Shown in pieces: positions 1 through 12,670 of a stretch of 64,000 nt of DNA. The position numbers and the translations under genes were made by a program. Below the pieces are notes generated by a model. That model was not told the origin of the DNA and did not search any database. It saw only the letters and a list, made by a program, of their open reading frames with translations. Positions within the stretch are counted from its first letter, which is position 1. Each line of letters starts with the position of its first letter. Location of the stretch: the NCBI GenBank assembly GCA_903813345.2, contig CAIIXF020000007.1, forward strand, positions 7,817,730-7,881,729. Reading direction: 5' to 3'. The stretch comes from Owenia fusiformis (taxonomy: Eukaryota; Annelida; Polychaeta; Sabellida; Oweniidae).

Positions 1-39
1 GCACCCTTGATTTTGCAGGTTCGAATCCCGGCCGTGGCA
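1..39 (+). repeat. 3' end of a tRNA-like sequence (tRNA or tRNA-derived SINE), cut by the window start
   Basis: The window opens inside a sequence with a good pol III B box / T-arm (GGTTCGAATCC) followed by CGGCCGTGGCA, which would fit the 3' strand of a tRNA acceptor stem plus discriminator base. The 5' half lies outside the window, so a real tRNA cannot be told from a SINE head. The T-rich run about 10 bases later would serve as a pol III terminator. Confidence 0.4.
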
Positions 40-3000
40 TATCAAGTTTTCTTTTTTTTCTTTATTTCTGAGCCACAATATTTTCTCTATCTCATTTTTT
101 ATAGCACAGTGTCATATTTATTACTTTTTGGGGGGTTTTAAAATATAGGTAAAATGTCTATGTGTGGCTTTAACCATTGTTCAAGTTTACTGGGTGATAG
201 TGGACTCAGTGTTCTAAAGCAGGCATATTCTACACTCTCGCAATACCTCGTAGGGCTGATCAACAAATTGATAGTTTTGACTGAGTGATATATCATTTTA
301 TTGAAAATTGAATCATCTAGTGCTAGAAATGGTGCTGTATCAAACATGACCTTAAACATGAAGGTGTACTCATTACTCTAGAGTCACCCTGTATATACAC
401 TAAGGTCGACGTCAAGCAAATAATTCAATGTACAAAAATCACATTTCAGAAAAAAGCGTCCCCGATGACATAGATATTAGACGAACAGGTTTTCGTAATT
501 GCCGAACTAATGGGAATACAATCAATCGCCGTTTGTAAATGGAAACATTTTGATACTTGGGCACGGTTCTTATTGCACAGCTTATGGAGGAATATGGACC
601 GCTTAACCGTCAAATATTTTGATTGACGAAAATGCGACGATACGAAGAAGCAATAGAAACAAACTTTCCCTTAAGAATATGCCCAAAAATCTCCGTGAGT
701 ATCACTGGGCAGTCATCTCCTCGGAGATTGACAGATGTATGACTAATGATTTGTCAATCAATTCAGAAACAAGCGGAAATGATCAATTTATTCAAATACC
801 CTTATTTCAATGATCTTAATGTCTATAATTGCGCTCGTTAATGTTTATCCCAGATACTTGTAAGGTCAACCATCTACGGAACTTCCTGGAAAACAACGTC
901 GATATCAACTTTCTAAGTTAGCAACACAACAGAATGAACTGTATTCTATTTTGAAGAATGTACAGTTGTAACAAAAGAAGAAACATTTTTTATTTCTCTA
1001 TTCAAACATGACAAAAGAAATATTATTTTTCTGTTGTTTCCAGGGATGGACACCTGGTCAGCTCAGTGTGGCACAGAAGACGTATCAATAGTTGAAAAGT
1101 CAATATAAAAGAAATACAGATGAATACTGCTCGTATTTCAGTGTACGCTTAAATGGATCGTGGAGCATTGATCTTTCATAAGAGTCAGTGTGGGTTTTAA
1201 GTAATATAAACCATTCGTACTGGCGCAAATAATGGTATCGGGCCCTTGGGCTGGCCCATTATTCAACCTAACAGCCATTACTCATGGTTCATACATTACA
1301 GAGAGCAATAAGGGAACAATCGGAAAACCTTTATGAATGAGAGGAATCAAACACTTTAAATGAAAATAGAAGGACAACGTTTAGCGAGTATAATAATATA
1401 ATTGCCGAAAAGGTTAGGCTCAGAGACGATTTATTCAGATACGTACGCACAAGTACCAAAGGGAAAGGACCACAACTTGTTACAGAACTCAGCAAGAAAA
1501 AGAAAACATACAGTTGGGGACAAAAATAAATGACAGGTCGATTTTCGATCACCATTTCCTAATTATGGTCGTCTGAAAGTCCATAATTTCCAATATTGTC
1601 TAGATACATATCCCTTAAAATTTGTATATTTCACATTTTGTATAATCTCATCCACTGATGTATGGCCTCTTGAAAATTCTCTTATTTTTAACATGGGAAA
1701 TTCTCACTTCAGCAAATCCACCTGTCATTTATTTATGTCCCGAACTGTATAAACGTACATCAATTATGATGTAAACAAAACCCAACTATCCCAAACCAAA
1801 ATCCAACGTGAAGAAAAACAATGTCTAATACCACCCTCCCCCACCATATACATGTATGTTACATTATCACAATCCAGGATCATAACACCAAGGAACAATT
1901 CATACATACGGAAATTAGACATTTTTAACACGAATAAGCGGTCTTCTTAGTTTAATGCGATTTAAGAACTCCTCCCTTTAGGACTTCTGTTCGACTCGTT
2001 TACGTACATTAAAACTACTTCGTATTCGTTTGACTTCCCTTCATGTGGAAATCACAGAAACTCTAGAGAAGATATATATCGACTAAGACAAACGGTGCTC
2101 AAATGTCTCAATACTTTATTCCGACTCTGCCACACGAGAACGATAAATGATCAAGCTTTCCCTCTAAATGTCTTATAATCGACCTGGTTAATTCCTTCCA
2201 TTTGCCATTTTGTTAGCAGTGTATCTAGCGTCTTCCGATGCTCCAGGCATTGGCTGTTTTATTAGCTGTTTTATTGACTTCGTTTTGCGCAACGAGTAAA
2301 GACTAAAATGGATTTAGGAAGAATATTGTAGTAGGCTATAGTTATGGTTGTTAGATTGTTAAATTTTATTTCACTATTCATCTGCCATACATCATTCTTT
2401 AAATTATATAGTATCCTCACAAAGCTTCAGAATGGGGTAACACACATTCCGTTACATATACGGAATTTTAGTCAACCACATTTAAAACAAGTCAGTCCAA
2501 TTCTTTGACGGTATCGAGGCAAAAACCGCCAATTTCGAATTGATTTTACAATATTTATTGAGATGATTGGTTCCAACATTTACAACTCTATTATTTGCCC
2601 CTAGTGCAACTTTCATATCTCTCAATTTATTAATATTCATTTTGTTCGTTTTCTATCGCTTCTATAGATAGGCTATGCGTAATGTCCTCCTTTCATCCTT
2701 TGTTATGTCAAAGCAGTTTTGAATCTGAATTAGTATTATATAACGTTCGTATTGTGAAGGTATCACATGCAAATTATCCAAATGGAAGTTTTGATTCTGA
2801 ATTTTGTCACGCGACTCTTTATAATTGATATTTTACCAACCTCCAAAGCTTTCGGAATACTCCGATTGTTAACCAATGGATTATGTTTTAAAGCCTTCAA
2901 TTGAACCTCAATTTTGATTCTCTATTACAACAGGTTATAATGATGGCAATTTTGATGACTTTGTTAGAATCACTAAACATAAACATACTTAAACATGTGG

Positions 3001-3506
3001 TTCAATGTAGAAGTTGGTATGTCTGCACTTATGGAGGTAAGAGTACATTAAAAGTACAAGTTTGTAAGATTATGTCGGTGCAAACCAGTCAAATAATATT
3101 CTTCATGACCTCCAGATTCTACCCTACAATCTTGGGAGGAAGTTGCAATACTCCTATTCGCGATAAGAGTTCAGGTGGTAAACATAAATATCTCCCATGA
3201 TGCAGCGCTTTGGAAGGGACAAATTTTCATTGGCCCACCGAATGAGTCGATTACTCTGAACGTTTCTCAGCTTCTGATCTTCCATCAGCCCTCAAGCATA
3301 GTTATATGATTCAATCTATTCAATAATCAGAAAGATAATCGGAGATTCAAAGTAACATTATTTATATTTTTCGATATTCGATGGCGTCTGAGCAGTTTCT
3401 GGGAAATCAGTGAAGTCACTGAAATTGGACGGCATTTTTAACTACAGATTTCTTCGGATTTAGGGATTATAGATCAAAAAGCCTTGTTATATATCTTAAT
3501 TACATA
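40..3506. other. Gene-free stretch with minor hairpins
   Basis: No open frame here looks like a gene: those present are under 100 codons, low in complexity and without splice context. An isolated mariner-type terminus (TCACCCTGTA, about 383-392) has no visible partner. A diverged inverted repeat pairs about 1,510-1,545 with about 1,713-1,750 (core ATAAATGACAGG / CCTGTCATTTAT) and is probably an old hairpin MITE. The rest shows nothing I can name. Confidence 0.5.
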
Positions 3507-4002
3507 CAGTAGAACCTGTGTATCTGAACACCTGGCTAATCCGAACACCTCCCAATTTTTCGGTCGCATTTTTCCTCCCATTGACTCCCATGTTAAAAAA
3601 ACCTTGAAATGTGAACACCTCCCAATTTGAACAGTGAACAGTCATATTGGAAAAATTCACCTGTCTAATCTGAACACTTTTTATAAGATTTCTGATGTTT
3701 TATACAGAATTGCTCAAATTTTGTCATGATATCAAAACTTTGGGAAATAATCTTAAATGGTCTCATTCATAATAGTGGGACTTTCCAGCATGATTAGATT
3801 CAAAATTTGAATCAAATTTTCAAATTTCTGGAATGCCATAAAGCTATGTGGTCAAAAGAACTATAAATATTTACCGAGAATGTGTTCACATTTCTTCAGA
3901 ATCCGGATTATTGCGGATGGAAAAACCTCGAATTGTGAACACCTCCTAATCTGAACGCTTTTATCCGGTCCCAATGGCGTTCGGAGCAGACAGGTTTTAC
4001 TG
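3507..4002. mobile_element. pogo/Tigger-like MITE, 496 bp
   Basis: The element begins CAGTAGAACCTG and ends CAGGTTTTACTG, imperfect terminal inverted repeats of the pogo/Tigger kind, and is flanked by TA on both sides (3,505-3,506 and 4,003-4,004). Inside, the phrase 'TCTGAACACCT' and variants recur near both ends, as is usual for Tigger-type termini. There is no transposase frame, so it is a non-autonomous derivative of a Tc1/mariner-superfamily element. Confidence 0.8.
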
Positions 4003-4004
4003 TA

Positions 4005-7000
4005 CATACCTATCGTTTATGCAAATGAAACTCTACATAAATGTTTAATAGAGTCGCAGTGCGGCATTGAAAATAGCACCCCTGTGTAATCCAAAGGGAT
4101 GAAAAGATTAAAATTAGCAGGACTAAATGAAGTATGTAACTACCCCCTGGACATCATTTCCAAATGTTTTAAATAGTAGAAAAAACATACGACAAATATA
4201 TGTTTATAAATTATTTTAGCAGTTGCATGTTGACTTGCCTGTGTCATGATTGGCTACGCTCATGGTGGGCGAGCTGTTGTAGCCTTCTGTTAAGAACATT
4301 GTCAGGAAAAGACGATGTGATAAGAATTTTCTTTCAATTTCAAGATTATAAAAATCCAGCATTGGACTAAGGTGAATTGTAAACCAACAGAAAAAATATT
4401 GACACGAGGCATACGTCTCTAATGATCGACTTATTCTCTCCGGCCAATATGCGATCCTATTTACACAATAAAATACTCAGTCTTACTTCCAAGCAAATAG
4501 CCCAAAGACAGAATATCTTAGGAACAACAAAGAAAGAAAAATGTCGACATACACAAGACAATGCCATAATATCCGGGAGTTGTCTATAAATGGACATTGC
4601 CAAAGATCAAGCGGATGTTGAATGTTCATTGAACTTCATTCAATACATACGTAATAACTTATGGTAACTTGGTGCATCATCTCATCAAGGTCAAGGTCAA
4701 GGTGAAATATCGAGTTGGAGGTCTGGTCACCAATCGTCCTTCAAAAGTGACTTGTCTGATAAAGTATAAAATGCGCATGCGTTGACAAACTATAATGGAG
4801 TCATTGTAATGGTAAAGGAGAAAATGTAAAAATATCTCAATTTGTGACTTTGAGAGGGGGTTGAGAGTGACTGACATATTTTCCAAAGATAAAGCACTTA
4901 AATGTATTGAACCTTGGCCAAGTCACCGGAAACATATTTCACATTTGTACTTTAAGAATTACATTTTATACAATGTATTATTGATATTAGAACAATCACC
5001 CATGATGTGTCAACTTTTCATTCTAATGCTTTTACTGAGATAAGGAATAGGCCCACTCCAGTGCCCAATCAAAAAAGTGAAATCACTTGGAACAATAGAT
5101 CAATTTCGAAGAAATACGCACCGGAAATGTTCATTGATAAAAGAGATTTGATTTTGAAGCATGCTACTATGTATTCATTTGATATTCTGTAGAATCGATT
5201 TTTTTCGTTTTTACAATGATACATGGTTGTATCTATCTGTTTCATTTGAACTGTCGTGGCTTACTCAATCGATTGAAATTTTTGTGTTTCGTATAAACGT
5301 ACTATATATGAATAAACATGTTCCGAGTGTTAACTTTATATCAAGTTTTGTATCTCTGTAAAATTTTTGAAATCCCCTCCAAAAATATGGCGATTTGAGT
5401 ACCCATTATTTAGTCATTAGCCCGTTATTACCTGTTTATATTTGAAATAGTTTTTTCCACAATTACAATAGACGTTGATATTTTTTTATAAATTGCTTAA
5501 CACGTATTACATGCTTTAACACATGGTCAGATATATAGGGCAGTTGATGTTGTGAAACTTTTGGAAACGATAACCAGACTAAAGGTTAAGATAGCAGACC
5601 ACCAGACCTCTCTAACAGATATTTATCTTGAATCAGCCACCGTTGGCCAGTCAGCTACACTCCCCTCTGACCATTACATATAATTTACAGTATTGATGTT
5701 GATGGAATCTTAATGATCTCAAACGAATGAAGTTGGACTATAAAATGGTTAATAGCTACACAAATGAAATGTAGAAAATGTAAATGGATTTCTGACCACA
5801 TATTATTCTGATTTGCCATAAGTCAGATCGCTATTTTATTGAAGAGTAACGAATGCGATGTCTGGTAAAGGGTAGTTGATGGGTACTAATGGAGCCTGTC
5901 TGTACCCTTTTTTGATCTTTAAAAATATGAGAGTACAAGCAAATGTGTCTTAGTTAATTTAGTACAAACAATTCGATTAAAATAAGGCTTATACAGGGTG
6001 ATTCATAATAACCGCCAAACCAGCTTTCTGAAAATATTGCTCACATTTTTATGATGTGTTTGTGTTTTTTCAAATGTTGCTTTTTAATTTGTGTCTTCAA
6101 TGTGATAAATGTATTTTGATATCGCTTTTTCTCCTAAATGTACCTTTGTGATGCCCTTATTATTCTAATATATGAATACATATCGCCCTTGCTCTTCTAA
6201 CCAAACTCCTGTTATATACGAATTAAGAAGTACCCCTGTATCTCCAATTTTACTACCCGCCTTACTTAAATTTATTGGAGTTCTAATATTATTCAGTTGT
6301 GATTTGTTACTCGTATATTGCTCATATCTCTCGATCTAATTCCCGGGAGTTATTTTACAGTACTAGTTATTTCGTACGGATGTAAAAGGTGGTGATACAT
6401 CAAGCATACATAATCAAATCAGGAAAAAGTTTTTATTTCTCCCGAACGCGTCTGGCTTTAACAATAATAATAGATTTAAGAGCTTCAATAGATTGCATCT
6501 CGAGGTCAAAAAGCCAATGTCGATATTTCCAAATAGATTGTGTTTGTATGTTTGTAATATTTTTTAATGTTCGAGCAATAGCCACTAGCGGGGGAACAGG
6601 GTTAATAGAATGTCCCTAGAAACACTGCTATTTTCATTTTACCTTCGAGATTAGTTGCATCTAAATTTCAATCAAAGATTTTGAAAAGTCCAAAAATCAT
6701 TAACTTATGTAACCAATATTTTTGTCATTTGGTAACAATTGTGTTTCTATTTGAGCATTATCACTGGGTGAAAGTGGAACCGTGGTAAATGACAATAACG
6801 AGGAGGTGTGCAGTTTCTAAACTTGCATTTTGAGTGATAGGACCTCGACATTTCTCGTATTTCTCATATGTCGTTGCAGCAATATGCGCCATATCCACAG
6901 TAATATCTGAAGAAAATTGAGTTGAGAACATTGATAAACATAATGAGGGGTATAACTTGTTGAAGAGAATGAAGAAGTAAAGCGCCGAACCAATTCTGAA

Positions 7001-10000
7001 ATGGTAAAGTAGGTCCATTGCTCCGGCGCTACTGGCTTCGAACAAAATGCAGAAGAATGATTGAATTAGCCATTACATGTTCTTTAAATATTTTATCTGT
7101 TATTAAAATGCTTCTTTAGTTAAAAAATAAATTGTGACTGCTATAGATGTGGTCAGAGGTGTCCTCTTGGCATGAGTTAAATAGTATATACCATTTATGT
7201 ATTGGTTATAAAAATTACCCAGATGCGAGTAGGTAGTAACCATTTTCACTACCAGGTGGCTAAATAACACGGCAGGGTATATTAGAAAGTTCCCTTAAAC
7301 TTGATTAATCATCGGTTTCAGTGTATCGGAACCGGAATTAGCCGCTTAACTACCATTACGCAAACTATTGTGTTGAAAATTGTAAGTAAGGTGTGGAATA
7401 GGAGATAAGAAATATCCCATTAACGTAGGGTCACATTGACACTGGTTGCTTTTTTTGCTTTGGCAATACCCTAGGGCGGGGGATTGCCGATCATGACCTA
7501 TTGATAGTCTAATTGGTATCAAATCAACAGATCAACCATGACATTGCTCATCAAATAGCATGCGCAACCAAAATCAGTCGATTTCAAGGTGACTATCTGG
7601 TTCATTCACCTGTCAGGAAATTGAAAGCATTTTTGAACGATTTGATGTGAGGACATGTCGAGACGGAAGTCATTGATGCTGTGCAGTAGGATAAATACAT
7701 TTATAACTGTATACACTCCATACACACGATTACATAATTTCATCCTGCACTAGACCAGCGCAGGGTGCAATTTTGGACCACCCTGTCGATGAACATTCAA
7801 ATGTTTCCTTCCTTCGAAATTGTATTGATTATGCCACCTTGCGCCACTTTCAAAAGACAGGAACGTCGATCGCATTTTCTACATTAAAATTTTATACTTT
7901 ACTTATCATTGATACCCGAAATTGCCAAATTGCGAATTTTTACTATAGCTATTGAAATTATGTCATTGTGTCAAAATGTGGCTATTTAAAACATCCTCTT
8001 CCGTATTTCCAACTTCCACAAATTATTAATAGATTTCAATTATCTCATCGACACTATAGCGCCGTACAGAGTTTCCATTAATTGATAATTGGAGGCATTT
8101 CCTAACTAAATTAATTCGTCTTACAAATATTTATTGACATTCGTTTAGTCTCAGTGTATTTATTAATTATAACCCTCCTATTGCATAATAGGAAAATATG
8201 GTATTTCTTAACAGGCTAACAGGTTACACTGATACTGTGTTTATTTTCCATTACACGTAGTTCAATATTTTATATATCGTCAGCCTCAGTACTCTACCGG
8301 TACACCGAATTTCAAGCTTGAATTACGTGAACTAATGAGAAAATATTTACTTCCATTTTCAACAAATATGTTCACATGTACAATTTGGGATAAGGGTTGT
8401 ATTTTGCCTATGTTTATATTTGTTTATATATGTATTTATTTGCATATGTTGTATTTATGTTGAATAACTTTTTATATTTGCATACTTACACACGTTCAAA
8501 AAGATTTTCGCTGATAACCGTGATGCAAAACTAAAAATTGTATGACCAAGTGTCTGACACGTATTGATTACAACTCATTTGTTCAAGGGTTAAACTTCTT
8601 TGTTATCAAAATGTAATATGTGAAACTTTTTGAATTTAAAAAAAATGGTTTTGAAGGACGTTTTTTTCGAAAAGTCGTGGATTTATTTAAAACTAAATTT
8701 TAGAGATCATATGTTTCTTTAATAAGTGATAACTCACACCAAATGCGCATCTTCATATGTTTTTTAAATTGGTTGATAAATAAGCGAGACATGAACTCAT
8801 CCAGGAATGGCGGTGGTAGAGAAAAATGCATTTTAAGATTTTTGTTCTCAGAAACCAACAGTAATATTTGAAACTATATTATTTTCAACCGAGTTAGATA
8901 AATTTTTTTCAAAACGTTTTTGCACCCTATGTCACTTAGTAAATTCAGTAGGCGAGACCGGTGTAAAAGGGTAGGAGGTCCTATCAAAACATGGTCCTAC
9001 TCTTCATTGATTTATATGGTGATCTCTTTTCCCTTATTATCTTATGGGCAATCAGGGCCAGAAAGGGCCGTTAAGAAAGGGGACCATAATCCCTGGGGGA
9101 CCACAATTTCTTTCACACCTGGTCAAAACAGCAATATATTAAAGAATTCTTGTCTTCCTTAATTGATTCAATTTTTTTCACTTTGCAATGGTCAATTTTT
9201 GAGAAAACAGTGAATGGATACTTCTTCTACATAGGGTGAAAATACTTTTTTCTTCGCAACTTACTGAGTACTCGGTACTTGTTGATACCTCGACCCGCTG
9301 TCAAGGGTAAAAGGGCTTTAACCCATCTAATTGGCCCGAGTTAAATTTTTCATATACATCGTATCTAATTCTGTTACTATTGTAACTCATCTTTAAAACA
9401 TCCGTCAGATTCTCTATCTCTTCTGATAGCAAACTGGCGGGTTCATTAAGAGGTTATTTATTTTGGCAAGGCTTGAAACACATGTTGAACACCATTGCCG
9501 TTCTATTTCACTTGCTCGAATTTCTCGGCACATGTGCAAGCCATTAACTCTGGCTTTAGCATCTTTTTCACTTGCTACAATATATTTATCATCCACCTTG
9601 CCACTCTCCCTTGCGTTCGATTTTTCTACAGCTGCTGCAAACGTAAGCCTACATGATCGTAGGGAGGAATATCAGGTGGGGCTGATTTTCACCGAGAGCA
9701 TTATGATTTCATCATCACATTGCAAACGGTGCATTCCGATTACTTCGGGGAATCTCAACATCAACTCATGTATAGCATTTGAAAAGTGACTACCGTACCT
9801 TTACTGTCTTGCGGAAAGCGAAATTTTACCCAAAATGACTAAATGAGCAAAACGACTTACGTACCAAAACACTTCAAAGCAGAATTCGGTCGACGTTGTC
9901 AGTGAGATGCGTTTTAAGCCAGTCCAGCGCAATAAACGATAAATATTAACCCGATTCCAGAATAGGCCGGGTGTATGGAAGTGATCATGAAATAAAAAAT

Positions 10001-10314
10001 AAATCAGTAACTCGTTACTTTGAGTAAGTTGAAGGCCAGAGTTGTTTGCTTTGCACAATTTCATTTTCTGAAAATAAGAATGTCATTTGTATGCTTGTTT
10101 TATCGCCTATTTGATTTCTTTTCGGTGGATGAATAGCATGGAGATTGTCGTTTCCATGCTCTCCGTAGGTGTTAATGGGCTAGTTTCTCAATGGCGCATG
10201 AAGAAAACACTACGAGGTTCTGAATACTTGCTAATGAGATAAAAGGTATGTAAAATGATTTGGAAATCCTGCTCTGTGTATTATGTTTGGAATGAAAAAC
10301 ATCACGTCACCGAA
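4005..10314. other. Gene-free stretch, 6.3 kb
   Basis: No gene is supportable. Visible items are a short AAGGTCA direct repeat at about 4,687-4,704, an isolated mariner-type terminus (TACAGGGTGATTC) at about 5,993-6,005, and a 9,414-9,789 segment open on both strands (listed separately). The remainder is AT-rich sequence with short open frames only. Confidence 0.5.
9414..9789. other. Segment open on both strands, unresolved
   Basis: A 108-codon plus frame and a minus frame overlap here in locally more complex sequence. The minus frame is the more protein-like: it can begin after a possible splice acceptor (TTTGCAG, about 9,635) and reads about 60 charged residues including the piece HMCREIRASEIERQWCSTC. 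I recognise no family, no clear splice donor follows, and it could equally be a decayed transposon fragment. Confidence 0.15.
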
Positions 10315-10467
10315 ATCTCATTTTAAAAAGGGGGAGCAATACCCCAGGCCAGAATTCATAGATGAGAAACACATCCGGAGGAAAACACCTCTAGAAGATC
10401 GTCTTTAATTCATATGAAGATTTCATCATCTATGAATTCTGGGGTGTTCCTCCACTTTCTCATTATA
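10315..10467. repeat. Small hairpin MITE
   Basis: The arms about 10,329-10,356 and 10,424-10,453 are inverted copies of each other: AGAATTCATAGATGA versus TCATCTATGAATTCT, continuing through ACCCC and a GGGGG/CCTCC tract. The spacer is about 70 bases. The arms can be followed outward to a TCTCATT/AATGAGA pair. No target duplication is obvious. Confidence 0.6.
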
Positions 10468-11959
10468 TATCAAGGACAGGAACTCCATCTTCGACTTCCA
10501 AGGTGCAACTGAAACCTTGTGAATAAAGATGCAGGAAATCGGCATAGTGAGAGTTTATGGCCTTTTTTCAAACACTGCCACATATTCATTGAAAAAGCAG
10601 ATATACCATTGATATTTCCAATCGTCCAGCTGGGTACACTTAACTTCTATCACGCTCGCTCCGGTCTTCACTGCTTTCATCCGACGGGAGCCGAGTGATC
10701 GAAGATGCTTTGGGCCCCAGGGTAGAGTATCCAAGTATCAGAATGAGAAATTGGACCCACATGATTAACTGTTGCTAATTCTACGCATTATACGATCCAG
10801 CTAGATCATTACCGTACGCGATTTATAGGGTTCATTTTTATTGGGAATTGATGAGGGGTTTCCAAGAGCACACTTGCAGTCGCCTAGATATCTAATTAGT
10901 TGCGTCATTTTATTTGAACTAGAGATATAAATCCATCATTAAATCGGTAGTAAAGCTGCAAATAAAGTACTGAAAGACCAATTCAAAATCTTTAAAATGT
11001 TTACCCTCCACTCAATTGAATAGGTTAGGTTGCCAATAGGAAGTGGCCTTTCTTGCCTTTTGGCTTATTTTAATCGAGTACAAAACAAATATTTGTCGCA
11101 ATTATTGTTGAAGAATACCAAGTTTCTAAGATTATGATACAAGATGTTTGCTAAACTAGCATCCGAAAGCCCCCTTTTGTGCCATTTGCAAATGCCTGTT
11201 TATAAATTTCCGACCTTTTGTAATTAAGGAACCAGATTCAAAGATTAAGAGGCATAACTAGTTACCCAATCACTGTGGCACTGCCACGGGGACTTCCGAT
11301 TACCAAACTAATGCTGGGAAGTGGCTTGAATTAATAAAACAACAGTAGGAAATCAATCTTTATAACCCGAGATTATAATTATCAACATTTGAATAAAAAC
11401 AGTAAACATTAATGAATGCAATTCCACAAATAATATCATGTATGCTAATAAATGAAAAAACAAACTTGTTTATATTAAAGTCACTTTCAAGGACTTTAGA
11501 GGAAGAAATAAGAGATTTCAAGCTACGTGTCATGCCAAAAATGAAAACTCAGTAAAGCATTATTGATTCTGAATTGATATTAGAATACTTCCTCAGACAT
11601 GCATTTCAATATTTTTACCCTGTGCGCAGACTCTAGTTATAAACTATAAAAGACGAAGCTCTCCTTTAAGAAGTGAAGTCGAACGAATGCAAAGGGTACA
11701 ATATTTTTGGTAGTACAGTAAAATTGTTCATTAACAAATAATAGAAGCGCACTTTTTCTGGAATCATTTACATTATTTATAAAAACAGTGTAGAAAATGA
11801 AAGTTTAGTTTTATATATAGTGATCTATGGTCTATTTCGTCCGACAGAAACCTCGAGGGAGTGGGTCCAATATGGTGTTTAAACTGCTTCTTTATTCGGT
11901 ACATTAAATATTCCATAAATACCAAATAAAACAAACAATTTACCAAACCTTTACCCAAT

Positions 11960-12670
11960 CTATCGAATGTTTTTTTATTTTATCGAATGTAATAATCTAT
12001 ACAATTTATATTCGCTAAATAGTTTCACTTTGTGTTGGGATTTACATTTGATATTTATACAAAGTGTACATGTATTTGTGTGATGCAGCGAATCTATTTG
12101 TTTTTCCTATACGCATGTATAATTCAATTAATTATTTGTACATCCGGTATTTAAATTATTTATATTCGGTAAATAGTACCGAATGCCACATTCGATAAAT
12201 TTCGTTATTTTTCGATACTTTACGAGACTTTCAGTCACGTGATATATTTGAACGATGTAGAATACCTGCGCGGCCATTTTGAAAATCTCGAGGTCACGTG
12301 AAAAAATATCGATCAGTTATCGAATATTACTTTATTGCATTCGGTAAATAGCAAATTAGCTTTCGGTAAAATGCATTAACTATGTCATAGAAAAATAAAC
12401 CATTTGGTAAATATAGGCAAACTTATTTCATTAGGGTTCAAATAGATATTCGATATTGTGCATATAATGTGTTACTTTTAAGGAATACCATAACAATTTA
12501 CACAAAAAACATATCATTAAGCGAATGAAATATGTAATTTAATGCACATAGTATTAAGTGATTGACTATTTTGAAAACATGATTTGCTGTAACAAACATA
12601 TAAACGTTTTTACCGAATGGAAAATGATTTAGCGAATATTAATATTTCATATATCGAATATATTTCAATT
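11960..12670. repeat. Cluster of degenerate TTCGGTAAATA / TATCGAAT motifs
   Basis: Short related words recur every few tens of bases in both orientations: TATCGAATGT (about 11,960 and 11,982), TATTCGCTAAATAG, TATTCGGTAAATAGTACCGAATG, CATTCGGTAAATAG, TTTCGGTAAAATG, TACCGAATGG, TAGCGAATATTA and ATATCGAATATA. The spacing is irregular, so this is not a simple tandem repeat. It may be an eroded repeat or the sub-terminal region of a transposon. Confidence 0.35.
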
